64,000 nt of DNA from positions 2,852,001 to 2,916,000 of the forward strand of contig NZ_CP032382.1 in the NCBI RefSeq assembly GCF_003589925.1, written 5' to 3'. The DNA is from Chryseolinea soli. GTDB taxonomy: Bacteria > Bacteroidota > Bacteroidia > Cytophagales > Cyclobacteriaceae. Below the pieces are notes generated by a model. The model was not told where the DNA came from and searched no databases. It was given only the letters and a program-made list of their open reading frames with translations. A program made the translations under genes and the position numbers. Within the stretch, counting starts at the first letter, position 1, and every line of letters starts with the position of its first letter. Shown here piece after piece: positions 45,002 to 54,322 of this stretch.

Positions 45002-45017
45002 TACGAATTTTTTCGTA
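45002..45017. promoter_or_regulatory. Palindromic operator candidate 2 (TACGAA-N4-TTCGTA)
   Basis: Second perfect copy with spacer TTTT, 60 nt upstream of the repressor start codon. The pair suggests autorepression of the BlaI/BlaR1-like operon. Confidence 0.65.
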
Positions 45018-45055
45018 TGTGGTTCTAAAAAAATGTCGAAAAGAGGCAAAACGAA

Positions 45056-45084
45056 CGAGCTATCGGGGTTTGCCCGATAGCTCG
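45056..45084 (-). terminator. Hairpin downstream of the IPT/NHL gene
   Basis: A perfect 12-bp stem, CGAGCTATCGGG / CCCGATAGCTCG, with loop GTTTG, 48 nt past the stop of the minus-strand IPT/NHL gene. A T-rich stretch follows on the minus strand, so it is probably that gene's terminator and insulates the repressor promoter. Confidence 0.7.
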
Positions 45085-45132
45085 AATGGATTGACCTTAT
45101 ATATAGGAGCAAGCCTGTGGCTTGTGTCGACC

Positions 45133-47208
45133 TTATTGAAAGGTGATTTTTCGGATGCGATTATTGCGCTCATCGCTGACCAACAAATTGCCATCGGCAT
45201 CCATGGCGAGTCCAAAAGGAGCATTGAATTGAGCCGTGGACCCGCTACCGTCATTATAGCCGGCTACACCGGTGCCGGCGATGGTGGTGACTGTTCCAGA
45301 GGAATCGATCTTATAAATTTTATGCTTCGTGTAGTCGGTGGCGTAAAGATTCCCTTTTCCATCCCAAACCAATCCGAAAATCTGTCCCAGATTTTTTGCC
45401 AGGGTGGTCACGTTGCCGGCGGCATCTATTTTTCGGATCGCGCCATTGACGCAATCGCCAATGTAGACATTGTCGGTTTCATCGATGGCGATGCCTCCGG
45501 GATTGAAGAATCTTGCATCGTTGCCCTTCCCATCCAAAAAGCCGGAGTTAATCGCCAGTCCGGCAAAGGTGGTGACTTCGGCCAAGGCATCCATTTTGCG
45601 GATGATGTGTGACCAATAGTCGGTGATAAACCAAGTGGCGCTGTTTTTTGACTTCACAATGCCTGTGGGGTAAAAGAATCCTGCGGCTCCCGTACCGTAA
45701 GGTCCGGCGCCCTGTCCATCGCTGATATCGCCTTGTCCATTGGTGTTTCCCGCCCACGTTGTCACCATCACGAGTGGACCGTTTGTTATTTTTCGGATAG
45801 CATTGTTTTGGGTGTCGGCCACGTAGACATCACCTGTATTTTCATCCACGGAAATACCGGATGGTGAATTGAATTGCGCGGTAAGAAAAGTTCCGTCCAC
45901 CGCGCCGGTCAAAGAGCGGGCGCCACTTCCTGCAAAAAAAGCAAGTCCCGATGCGGTGAGTTTCATGATCTTGTGATTTGCCTGATCTGCAATGAGCAGA
46001 TGGCCACTCAAGTCGAATGCGATGCCTCTCGGCAAGTTCAGCGTACCCGAACCCAACGGAACGGTGGACACCGTGATCGCAACGGTAGAGGGCGTAACGG
46101 TGAATACCGGTCCTTCCGCGATATCGGCGCCTACACCTACCGTTATGGTTCCCGTCGTGGCCCCGCCGGGTACCGTTACTTTGAGCGTTGTCGTCGTGGC
46201 TTCCGTGACTGGTGCGTTGATGCCATTGAATTTTACAATATCGACCGACGGGTTGCTGTCGAACCCTGAGCCTGTAATGATAACCGATGTTCCCACATTT
46301 CCGGAGGCGGGATTGTAGGAGGTTACCGCTAGGGGTGTGATAACATCAAAATGAATACCGGCGGAAGTCTTTCCATTTATCATCACGGTGACGTCGCCGC
46401 TGGTCGCTGCCGCAGGAACGGTCACCGTCAGGGCGGTGGATGTGGCATTCGTGACCGTGGCTACGACGCCGTTGAACTTGACTACGTTTTGTGACAGCGT
46501 GGTACTGAAGCCGGTGCCGGATAACGTGACGGTTGAGCCGGCTTTTCCGGAGATGGGTGCAATGCTAGTGAGTGTGGGCGCTGCGGGTGTCAGGACAGTG
46601 AACATCAATCCGATGACAATGTTGTTGCCCACCTGAACGCTTACCGACCCCGTGGTGGCATTGCTGGGCACCGTGACGACCAGTTGCGTGGCCGTTGCAC
46701 TTTTAACGACGGCTATAGCACCGTTGAACTTGACGAAGTTCATGGTGATGGTGGTGCTGAATCCTGTGCCTGTGAGCGTAACGTCTATGCCGGTCAGGCC
46801 CGATGAAGGGTTGATGCCCGTGACGGTGAGCGATGAAAGCTGCGTGACCGTGAACACCGGACCGGTAGCTTCTCTTCCTCCCGTTGAAACTTTCACAACG
46901 CCCGTCGTTGCCGAGGGCGGCACCGAGGCGATCAATTGTTTGTCGGTGGCCAGCGTGACGGTTGCCGGCACGCCATTGAACGTGACGGTGTTGGCTGTGG
47001 CGGTCGTGCTGAAGCCTGTTCCGGTGATCGTGACCAAAGTGCCCACCGGTCCTTCTGTAGGTGATAGCGAAGTGATGCTAAGCGGGATGATCTCGTCATG
47101 GTCTTTGGAGCAGTGATTCCATAAGGCCACCGCGACGATCATACAAAATGACAGGGACAGCCCGCGCGTTATTTTTTGAGGGGAAAGTGACGATGTCTTG
47201 CTTTGCAT
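45133..47208 (-). CDS. Cell-surface IPT/TIG and NHL repeat lipoprotein
   Basis: The 691-residue product has a hydrophobic leader ending LWNHC followed by SKDHDE, the charged run that often follows the lipidated Cys in surface-exposed Bacteroidota lipoproteins; the lipobox residues before Cys are atypical (N, H). Four IPT/TIG domains follow (each about 83 residues, e.g. GxVGTxVTITGTGF ... VxFNGVxAxVT). The C-terminal ~300 residues carry NHL-type beta-propeller repeats (LNLPRGIAFDLSGHLLIADQANHKI, FNSPSGISVDENTGDVYVAD). Likely a carbohydrate- or protein-binding surface protein. Confidence 0.87.
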   Translation of the reverse strand: MQSKTSSLSPQKITRGLSLSFCMIVAVALWNHCSKDHDEIIPLSITSLSPTEGPVGTLVTITGTGFSTTATANTVTFNGVPATVTLATDKQLIASVPPSATTGVVKVSTGGREATGPVFTVTQLSSLTVTGINPSSGLTGIDVTLTGTGFSTTITMNFVKFNGAIAVVKSATATQLVVTVPSNATTGSVSVQVGNNIVIGLMFTVLTPAAPTLTSIAPISGKAGSTVTLSGTGFSTTLSQNVVKFNGVVATVTNATSTALTVTVPAAATSGDVTVMINGKTSAGIHFDVITPLAVTSYNPASGNVGTSVIITGSGFDSNPSVDIVKFNGINAPVTEATTTTLKVTVPGGATTGTITVGVGADIAEGPVFTVTPSTVAITVSTVPLGSGTLNLPRGIAFDLSGHLLIADQANHKIMKLTASGLAFFAGSGARSLTGAVDGTFLTAQFNSPSGISVDENTGDVYVADTQNNAIRKITNGPLVMVTTWAGNTNGQGDISDGQGAGPYGTGAAGFFYPTGIVKSKNSATWFITDYWSHIIRKMDALAEVTTFAGLAINSGFLDGKGNDARFFNPGGIAIDETDNVYIGDCVNGAIRKIDAAGNVTTLAKNLGQIFGLVWDGKGNLYATDYTKHKIYKIDSSGTVTTIAGTGVAGYNDGSGSTAQFNAPFGLAMDADGNLLVSDERNNRIRKITFQ

Positions 47209-47457
47209 GGCATTTTAGTTTTTTGCCAAGAATAGGGTGCAAGACTGAAATGAAATTGCAGTAGCGTTATTTAACGATGGGTAGGGTAGGGCGAGGAAGC
47301 GGAAAAGGGCAGGTCGATGGAATGTCGGATAGGGTGGGATTTCAGGGCGAACAGGGTACCGAAAATTGATTATCTTGCTTGCCTTAACGTTGGAGGTGAT
47401 CGATTGTGGCGTAAAACCTTTGCAACGGAACTCCGTCGATTACGCATTATTGAGTAT

Positions 47458-48933
47458 ATGGCTTTTGGAATCTCCCCTAAACACGTCCAGGAAGCGACGT
47501 ATGAAAATCTTCCCACAGAAGACATCTTGATCATCGGTATAGAAACTGCCCGCAAGCTTGGGTGGGACGTTGGCTACACCAGTGCCAGTGGGTTCATAGC
47601 CTACGGCAGGATGTCGATGGCCTCGTGGGGTCAGGAGGTGACAGTAAAAGTGGAGCCGGGAAAGTTGGTGGTGAAGAGCCGGAGCACCGGCAGCGAACTG
47701 TTTGACCTGGGTAAAAACAAGCGAAACGTTCAAGCCTTTCTGGCAACCTTTGACGAACAGCGCGTGGCACTGACGGCGGAAGACATCGCACAAAAGAAAT
47801 CGGCGTTGTCATTTCCAGAGGAGGATCGGTTAAACCAGCCACCCCAATCCGCGCACGAAAAAGTAAAGGACTTCTTTTCGATCTTTATCCCGACCCGCGG
47901 ATTTTTTGTTACCCCCTTGCTCATCGACATCAATCTGGTTGTTTTCGTGCTCATGGTGGCCAGTGGTGTTAATTTTTTTCTTCCCGACGGGCAAAGCCTG
48001 CTGAATTGGGGTGCCAACTTCAGGCCCGCGATCGCCGACCGGGAAGTCTGGCGATTGTTCACCTGCTGCTTTATTCATATCGGGATCATCCACTTGCTGA
48101 TGAATATGTATGCCTTGCTATACATCGGGATGTTGCTGGAACCGCGAATCGGTTTAACCCGGTTCCTGACAGCCTACGTGCTCACGGGCATTGCCGCGAG
48201 CGTGGTCAGCGTATGGTGGCATCCTTTCACCATTAGCGCCGGAGCGTCGGGGGCTATCTTTGGGATGTACGGCGTGTTCCTGGCGATGCTGACGACAAAC
48301 CTCATCGAGCGGGCGGAGCGAAATGTTTTTCTGACCAGCATTCTGGTCTTTGTGGGATACAATTTGCTAAATGGACTCAAGGGCGGTGTCGACAATGCCG
48401 CACACATCGGGGGCTTGCTCAGCGGAATGCTCATCGGCTATGCCTTTCATCCCAGCTTGACCGAGATCGAATCGAAGTCCTTGAAATTCATGACGGCGGG
48501 CGGACTGACCGTTGTGGTGATCGTGGCCACCTTATTTACGATCTCCAAACTTCCCCCGGGCGACTTCCAGAGCTACGAAGACAAAATGAAGACCTTTGCT
48601 TCCTATGAAGAGATGGCGTTGGAGGTGTATACGCGTTCGGCCGAAACCCCGAAAGAAGAATTGATCATCGAACTGCGGAACCGGGGTATTTACTATTGGA
48701 AGGAATGCCTGAGAGTCATTGACGAAATGAATGCGTTAGAGCTTACCGACGCGGCCCAACAACAGAACTGGCGGCTGAAGCAATATTGCGAGCTGCGGAT
48801 TGAGTCCTACGAAATGATCAGCAAGGCCCTGGAGCAGGGCAAAGACCTGCAGGTTGATTTGCCCGAGTTGAACGCGTTGAACAAAAAGATCGAAAACATT
48901 GTGAACGAGATCTCCAAGGCTGCAGGAAAATAA
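47458..48933 (+). CDS. Rhomboid family protease with N- and C-terminal extra domains
   Basis: The 491-residue product has an N-terminal ~130-residue soluble domain (LPTEDILIIGIETARKLGWDVGYTSASGFIAYG, then a beta-rich VTVKVEPGKLVVKSRS stretch), then a rhomboid core with HIGIIHLLMNMYALLYIG, GASGAIFGMYG (Ser) and AAHIGGLLSGM (His), and a helical C-terminal ~120 residues. The active-site pair is intact. The start at 47458 (MAFGIS) is preferred; the open frame extends upstream to 47317 without support. The extra domains probably bind substrate or partners. Confidence 0.88.
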   Translation: MAFGISPKHVQEATYENLPTEDILIIGIETARKLGWDVGYTSASGFIAYGRMSMASWGQEVTVKVEPGKLVVKSRSTGSELFDLGKNKRNVQAFLATFDEQRVALTAEDIAQKKSALSFPEEDRLNQPPQSAHEKVKDFFSIFIPTRGFFVTPLLIDINLVVFVLMVASGVNFFLPDGQSLLNWGANFRPAIADREVWRLFTCCFIHIGIIHLLMNMYALLYIGMLLEPRIGLTRFLTAYVLTGIAASVVSVWWHPFTISAGASGAIFGMYGVFLAMLTTNLIERAERNVFLTSILVFVGYNLLNGLKGGVDNAAHIGGLLSGMLIGYAFHPSLTEIESKSLKFMTAGGLTVVVIVATLFTISKLPPGDFQSYEDKMKTFASYEEMALEVYTRSAETPKEELIIELRNRGIYYWKECLRVIDEMNALELTDAAQQQNWRLKQYCELRIESYEMISKALEQGKDLQVDLPELNALNKKIENIVNEISKAAGK

Positions 48934-49010
48934 CGCCGTTGTTGGGGTGCACCTTTAGAAAAAATGGCGGAAGATTGAAATCCACAAAGAATCTTCTAAA
49001 AAAGAAAAAA

Positions 49011-49030
49011 CCCCGGGAACCACCCCGGGG
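49011..49030 (-). terminator. Terminator of clpB
   Basis: CCCCGGG (49011-49017) pairs with CCCGGGG (49024-49030) across AACCAC, with an A-run upstream on the plus strand that becomes a T-run on the minus-strand transcript. It sits about 80 nt past the clpB stop. Confidence 0.8.
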
Positions 49031-49107
49031 CTTCAAACCAAACCCCTCAACCAACACATCCGCATCCCGACCGAAGCCGGGAAGGGAATCACCAATCCTT
49101 AAACCAA

Positions 49108-51723
49108 TTACTTAACAACTTCAGCGGCCTCAAGGTTCTCGAAAACGAAATCTGTTTCGTTTTTTAGGTCAATAAAAATGACCGAATCTTTCTGAACCTT
49201 GCCCGCCAGGATCTGTTTGGACAGTTCATTCAGGATTTCGCGCTGCATGACCCGCTTCAACGGCCGTGCCCCAAATTGCGGGTCAAAGCCCAGCTTGGCC
49301 AGCCGGTCGCGGGCGCTGTCTGAGATCTCTATTTTCACGCCTGCTTCTTCCAGTCGTTTGACGATCAATCCCACCTGGATATCGACGATTTTGCGAATAT
49401 CTTTTTGACTGAGCGGCCGGAACATGATGATCTCGTCGATCCGGTTCACGAACTCGGGGCGCACAGACTTCCGCAGTAACGCCAGCACTTCGTCTTTGGT
49501 ATCTTCCAACACGTCGAAATAGTTTTCGGGCGTGATCTTTTCAAAGTTTTCCTGGATCAGCTGCGAGCCGATGTTGGTGGTCATGATGATGATCGTGTTT
49601 TTGAAGTTGGCCACGCGACCTTTGTTGTCCGTTAGCCTTCCTTCATCCAAGACCTGCAGCAGGATGTTGAACACGTCGGGATGGGCTTTTTCAATTTCGT
49701 CCAGCAAGATCACCGAGTACGGCTTCCTGCGAACGGCTTCCGTCAGTTGTCCACCTTCATCGTATCCCACGTAGCCGGGAGGCGCGCCGATGAGACGGCT
49801 CACGCTGTGGCGCTCCTGGTATTCGCTCATGTCGATGCGCACCATGGCGCTGTCGTCGTTGAACAAATAGTCGGCAAGTGCCTTCGACAATTCCGTTTTG
49901 CCCACGCCGGTTGTTCCCATAAAGATGAACGAACCGATGGGGCGCTTGGGATCTTGCAGCCCGGCGCGGCTTCTGCGCACGGCGTCGCTAAGCGCGGCGA
50001 TGGCTTCTTCCTGGCCGGCCACGCGTTTGCTCAATTCATCCTCGAGGTGCAACAGCTTTTCGCGCTCGCTTTGCAGCATTTTGGAAACGGGGATGCCCGT
50101 CCATTTTGCCACCACCTCAGCAATGTCTTCGCTGTCGACTTCTTCTTTCAGCAGGTTTTTTTCGCCCTGCATGGCCTTCATCTTTGCTTCGGCTTCGACC
50201 AGGCGCTTTTCGGCTTCCGTGATCTTGCCATAGCGGATCTCGGCCACCTTGCCATAGTCGCCGGCTTTTTCGGCTTGTTCGGCCTCGAATTTCAGCTTGT
50301 CTATATTTTCTTTTTCCTTCTGGATGCCGTGCACGACCTGCTTTTCGCTTTCCCATCTTGCTTTCAGCGAATTGCGTTCTTCCGACAGCTCGGCAATTTC
50401 CTTGCTCAGCAGGTGCTCCTTTTCTTTGTCTTTTTCACGGCGGATGGCTTCGCGCTCGATCTCCAGTTGCATGATCTTGCGATTGAGCTCGTCGAGTTCT
50501 TCGGGAAGCGAATCCATTTCCAGGCGCAGCTTCGAGGCGGCTTCGTCCATCAAGTCGATGGCCTTGTCGGGGAGGAAGCGGTCGCTGATGTAGCGGCTGG
50601 ACAATTCCACCGCAGCGATGACGGCATCGTCTTTGATGCGCACACCATGGTGAAGCTCGTATTTATCCTTGATCCCGCGCAGGATGGAGATGGAGTCTTC
50701 CACGGAAGGCTCGTCCACCATCACCGATTGGAAACGGCGTTCGAGCGCCTTATCTTTTTCGATATATTTTTGATACTCTTTTAATGTCGTTGCGCCGATC
50801 GCATGCAGCTCGCCGCGGGCCAGCGCGGGTTTGAGCAGGTTGGCTGCATCCATCGCGCCCTCGCCACCACCCGCACCAATGAGGGTGTGGATCTCGTCGA
50901 TGAACAAAATGATCTGCCCATTGGCATCGGTCACTTCCTTGATCACCGCTTTGAGTCGCTCTTCAAACTCGCCTTTGTATTTCGCGCCGGCGACCAACAA
51001 GCCCATGTCGAGCGACACGAGGATCTTGTTCTTCAGGTTTTCGGGCACGTCGCCGTCGACGATGCGCTGCGCCATGCCCTCCACGATGGCGGTCTTGCCC
51101 ACGCCGGGCTCGCCCAGCAGGATGGGGTTGTTCTTTGTGCGCCGGGAAAGGATCTGCAACACGCGGCGGATCTCTTCGTCGCGGCCAATCACCGGGTCGA
51201 TCTTGCCTTGTTTTGCCAGGTCGTTCAGGTTTTTGGAGTAGCGCTCCAGCGACTTATATTTTGCTTCCGCGTTCTGATCGGTCACGTTGGTGCCACCGCG
51301 AAGTTCTTTGATGGCTTTGATCAGCGAGGACCGCTCCAATCCGGCGTCTTTCAGCACGGAAGAAACTTTGTCTTTGGACGCCAGCAAGGCGAGCAACAAG
51401 TGCTCCACGGCAATAAACTCATCTTTGAACTCGCGCAGCTCCTTTTCAGCGTTTTGCAACACCGTGTTGCTGGCCGACGACAAGTAGGGTTGCTGCCCCT
51501 GAACATGGGGGTAGGAATGCAATAGGTCATCCAGCTTGTTTTGCAGAATGGTTTCGCTGACGTTCAGTTTTTTAAAGAGATAATTGGAAACGTTTTCGTC
51601 CGTTTCCAGGATGGCTTTCAAAATGTGCCCGGGTTCGATGGCCTGTTGCTGTTTGGCCATAGCGATCTCTGCCGACTTTTGCAGGGCCTCCTGGGACTTT
51701 ATCGTAAATTTTTCGAAGTTCAT
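49108..51723 (-). CDS. clpB: ATP-dependent chaperone ClpB (disaggregase)
   Basis: The 871-residue Hsp100 chaperone has an N-terminal Clp_N repeat (1-150), AAA1 with Walker A GEPGVGKT (204-211) and [13 protein letters not shown], a middle coiled-coil domain (~410-530, rich in E/K/R), AAA2 with GTTGVGKT and [14 protein letters not shown], and a C-terminal D2-small domain. With DnaK it resolubilises aggregated proteins. Length and order are standard. No CIRCE-like element was seen in the 124-nt divergent gap upstream. Confidence 0.97.
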   Translation of the reverse strand: MNFEKFTIKSQEALQKSAEIAMAKQQQAIEPGHILKAILETDENVSNYLFKKLNVSETILQNKLDDLLHSYPHVQGQQPYLSSASNTVLQNAEKELREFKDEFIAVEHLLLALLASKDKVSSVLKDAGLERSSLIKAIKELRGGTNVTDQNAEAKYKSLERYSKNLNDLAKQGKIDPVIGRDEEIRRVLQILSRRTKNNPILLGEPGVGKTAIVEGMAQRIVDGDVPENLKNKILVSLDMGLLVAGAKYKGEFEERLKAVIKEVTDANGQIILFIDEIHTLIGAGGGEGAMDAANLLKPALARGELHAIGATTLKEYQKYIEKDKALERRFQSVMVDEPSVEDSISILRGIKDKYELHHGVRIKDDAVIAAVELSSRYISDRFLPDKAIDLMDEAASKLRLEMDSLPEELDELNRKIMQLEIEREAIRREKDKEKEHLLSKEIAELSEERNSLKARWESEKQVVHGIQKEKENIDKLKFEAEQAEKAGDYGKVAEIRYGKITEAEKRLVEAEAKMKAMQGEKNLLKEEVDSEDIAEVVAKWTGIPVSKMLQSEREKLLHLEDELSKRVAGQEEAIAALSDAVRRSRAGLQDPKRPIGSFIFMGTTGVGKTELSKALADYLFNDDSAMVRIDMSEYQERHSVSRLIGAPPGYVGYDEGGQLTEAVRRKPYSVILLDEIEKAHPDVFNILLQVLDEGRLTDNKGRVANFKNTIIIMTTNIGSQLIQENFEKITPENYFDVLEDTKDEVLALLRKSVRPEFVNRIDEIIMFRPLSQKDIRKIVDIQVGLIVKRLEEAGVKIEISDSARDRLAKLGFDPQFGARPLKRVMQREILNELSKQILAGKVQKDSVIFIDLKNETDFVFENLEAAEVVK

Positions 51724-51847
51724 AATCGTAGGTCTCCGCGTTTCCTTATCAAAATACTAACCATATAAATGATACTGCTATTTTCGGAAATTTTGACATT
51801 TAATTAATAGCTTTAATCGCGGCAAATCGGCCATACTGACCTTAAAA

Positions 51848-53677
51848 ATGTCAAAACGTTCTACAACATTAGCCAACCATTTTCCCGCTGCCTGTATCGC
51901 AGAAGTGTCGTGGGAGGTCTGCAATCAGGTGGGAGGGATCTACACCGTAATCCGCTCGAAGGCGCCTGCCATGGTGAAGCACGCCAACGGTCCTTATTGT
52001 ATGGTCGGCCCTTATGTAAACAAAAATATTCACGCAGAGTTAGAGCCCCTCGACGATTCGCAGGACGTGTTTGGACAAGCTGCCGCCATTCTCCGAAAAA
52101 AAGGGTTCGACGTGCTCTACGCCGAATGGCTGGTGACGGGTAAGCCCCGCGTGGTGTTGCTCAATCCCAATGCCGTCCAGGACAAATCGCTCAACGTGGT
52201 GAAATACTTGTTGTGGAAAAATCATGCCATCAGCACACCCGCTGATAACACGTTGATCAACCAGGTGATCCTGTTCGGCTATCTGGTGAAGCTCTTTTTT
52301 GATGAGCTGGTAAAACTTGTCGACCCCGAACATCCTATCATCGCGCACTTTCACGAATGGATGGCCGGTCTGCCCATCCTCGACATCAAGAAGGAGCGCA
52401 TGCCCATCAAAACGATCTTCACCACGCATGCCACGCAGTTGGGCCGCCACCTGGCCATTAACTCGCCGATGTTCTATGCGCACCTGCCGTTCTTCAAATG
52501 GGAAGAAGAAGCCAAACGCTTTGGCATCGAAACGGAAACCAAGATCGAAGTGAGCTGTGCGCAACATGCCGATGTGCTCAGCACGGTGAGTGAGGTCACG
52601 GCCCGCGAATGCCGGCACCTGTTGCACCGGAAACCCGAGGTGGTAGTGCCCAACGGCCTGAACATCGAGCGCTTCGAGGCCTTGCATGAATTTCAAAACC
52701 AGCACGTCATGAACAAGGAGGAGATCCATCGTTTTGTGATGGCCCACTTCTTCCAATCCTATTCTTTCGATCTTGACAAAACGCTCTATTTTTTTACATC
52801 GGGCCGATATGAATACAAGAACAAAGGTTTCGATCTCACCATCGAGGCATTGCAACGCCTGAATGCGCGTCTCAAAAAAGAGAAGTCCGACATCACGGTG
52901 GTCATGTTCTTTGTTACGCGGCGCGACTTCAGCAACATCCGCCCTGAAGTGCTGCAATCGAAAGCCATGATGCAGGAAATTTTCCAGACCACTGCGGCCA
53001 TCCAACAGCAGGTAGGCAAGCGGTTGTTCTATCAAAGTACCGTGCAAGACGATAACCACCTTCCCGATCTGAACACCTTTGTGGACGAATATTGGAAGCT
53101 CCGCTACCGGCGCACGCTGCAAGCCTGGAAAACGAAAAAGAACCCGCTCGTGGTCACGCACCGTTTGATCAACGAAGAGCAAGATGAAGTGCTGCAGGCC
53201 CTTCAGGCAAAAAAATTACTAAACAATGCAGATGATCCGGTGAAGGTGGTCTATCATCCCGACTTCATCAACGTGAGCAGTCCGTTGTTTGGAATGGACT
53301 ACAACCAGTTTGTGCGGGGATGTCACCTAGGAATTTTCCCTAGCTACTATGAGCCCTGGGGCTACACGCCACTGGAATGCATGGCCAGCGGAATACCTTC
53401 CGTGACCAGTGACCTTTCCGGCTTTGGTGATTATATTCTCCATCACATTGAAGACCCTGAAAAATACGGATTGTTTGTGATCGAACGCGGCAAGCGAACC
53501 TTCGATTGGTCGGCCGGTCAACTCACGGATGTGATGTACGGATTCCTGATGCAGTCGATGCGCGAACGGATCATGCAGCGAAACAACGTAGAAAACAATT
53601 CTTCGATCTTTGATTGGACCAACCTGATCAAGCACTACAAAGAGGCCTACGTGCTGGCTACAAAAAACCAACCTTAA
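51848..53677 (+). CDS. Glycogen synthase, GT3-type (GYS-like)
   Basis: The 609-residue product matches eukaryote-type glycogen synthase (GT3), not bacterial GlgA: EVSWEVCNQVGGIYTVIRSKAP at the start, HFHEWMAGL, FTTHATQLGRH, VPNGLNIERFEALHEFQNQHV, GRYEYKNKGFDLTIEAL, and PSYYEPWGYTPLECMASGIPSV (E-x7-E catalytic region). It should elongate alpha-1,4-glucan from UDP-glucose. It stands alone, with no branching enzyme or phosphorylase next to it. Divergent from clpB. Confidence 0.92.
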   Translation: MSKRSTTLANHFPAACIAEVSWEVCNQVGGIYTVIRSKAPAMVKHANGPYCMVGPYVNKNIHAELEPLDDSQDVFGQAAAILRKKGFDVLYAEWLVTGKPRVVLLNPNAVQDKSLNVVKYLLWKNHAISTPADNTLINQVILFGYLVKLFFDELVKLVDPEHPIIAHFHEWMAGLPILDIKKERMPIKTIFTTHATQLGRHLAINSPMFYAHLPFFKWEEEAKRFGIETETKIEVSCAQHADVLSTVSEVTARECRHLLHRKPEVVVPNGLNIERFEALHEFQNQHVMNKEEIHRFVMAHFFQSYSFDLDKTLYFFTSGRYEYKNKGFDLTIEALQRLNARLKKEKSDITVVMFFVTRRDFSNIRPEVLQSKAMMQEIFQTTAAIQQQVGKRLFYQSTVQDDNHLPDLNTFVDEYWKLRYRRTLQAWKTKKNPLVVTHRLINEEQDEVLQALQAKKLLNNADDPVKVVYHPDFINVSSPLFGMDYNQFVRGCHLGIFPSYYEPWGYTPLECMASGIPSVTSDLSGFGDYILHHIEDPEKYGLFVIERGKRTFDWSAGQLTDVMYGFLMQSMRERIMQRNNVENNSSIFDWTNLIKHYKEAYVLATKNQP

Positions 53678-53696
53678 TTCACCGGCAACTCACTTT

Positions 53697-54149
53697 TTAT
53701 TTTTGCGCCTTAGCGCCTTTCTTTCTCGCCGAAGTTTTTGCGGTCCGTTTCTTCGCACTGGCCTTCGCTTCCTTCAAAACCCTCGCCGCCTCATTTTCCT
53801 CCATCCGGGCCTTCACAATACTTTTCACTAACGCAGCCGGAAGCGCTTTATCCAACGGAAAACGGATCGTCCCCGTGGCCTTTTCATATCCCGCCACTTC
53901 CTTCTCAAAGCGCTTCAAAACGGAATTACTCATCACATAAAACCCACAATGATTCTTAAACGCCCCAAACCCGACAAGCCAATCCCCCTGCCGGAACACC
54001 ACAATCCCATACCGAATGATCTCCTCCGCCTTCGGCGCTGCCGCCCGAATAGACCGCCGAAGTTTCTCCAACGTAACCTGAACGTCCTCTGGAAGCCCGT
54101 CCAAATATTCATCCGCAGTTTTAATTCCGGTTTTCATAGTCCTGCTCAT
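53697..54149 (-). CDS. DUF1801 domain protein with Lys-rich tail
   Basis: In the 150-residue product, residues ~10-110 match DUF1801 (TADEYLDGLPEDVQVTLEKLRRSIRAAAPKAEEIIRYGIVVFRQGDWLVGFGAFKNHCGFYVM), often annotated as an iron chaperone/YdhG-like fold. The last ~35 residues are Lys/Ala-rich (KASAKKRTAKTSARKKGAKAQK), like histone-H1 tails, suggesting nucleic-acid contact. Function unproven. Confidence 0.82.
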   Translation of the reverse strand: MSRTMKTGIKTADEYLDGLPEDVQVTLEKLRRSIRAAAPKAEEIIRYGIVVFRQGDWLVGFGAFKNHCGFYVMSNSVLKRFEKEVAGYEKATGTIRFPLDKALPAALVKSIVKARMEENEAARVLKEAKASAKKRTAKTSARKKGAKAQK

Positions 54150-54222
54150 AACTTTGAATTTTGATTGACAATAAAAATGAACTACCGAAATACCGCCCCC
54201 AACTTTTCTAACCCCCGGAGCG

Positions 54223-54320
54223 CTGACTCCTGCCCCTGGATTCTGACTCCTAAGATCCTGGCTCCTAGATTGACTCTTGGATTCTGGCTCCTGGCTCCTG
54301 GCTTCTGGCTCCTGGCTCCT
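54223..54320 (-). repeat. Heptanucleotide tandem repeat array (GGAGCCA)
   Basis: On the minus strand this stretch reads as about 13 imperfect heptamers, GGAGCCA with variants GAAGCCA, GAATCCA, AGAGTCA and GGAGTCA. It occupies the gap between the GlxA-type gene stop (54323) and the DUF1801 start (54149). No coding sense. Confidence 0.85.
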
Positions 54321-54322
54321 AA

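Noticed and set aside
46652..47116. Repetitive open frame on the plus strand with internal repeats (LNLTKF, VLNPVPVSVT)
   Set aside because: The repetition is the antisense shadow of the IPT/TIG repeats in the real minus-strand gene.
49681..50784. Long open frame antisense to clpB
   Set aside because: Same reason: it mirrors clpB, a highly conserved gene, and has no domain of its own.
52040..53182. 380-residue open frame antisense to the glycogen synthase
   Set aside because: Contained in a well-supported gene; no motif or ribosome-binding context.
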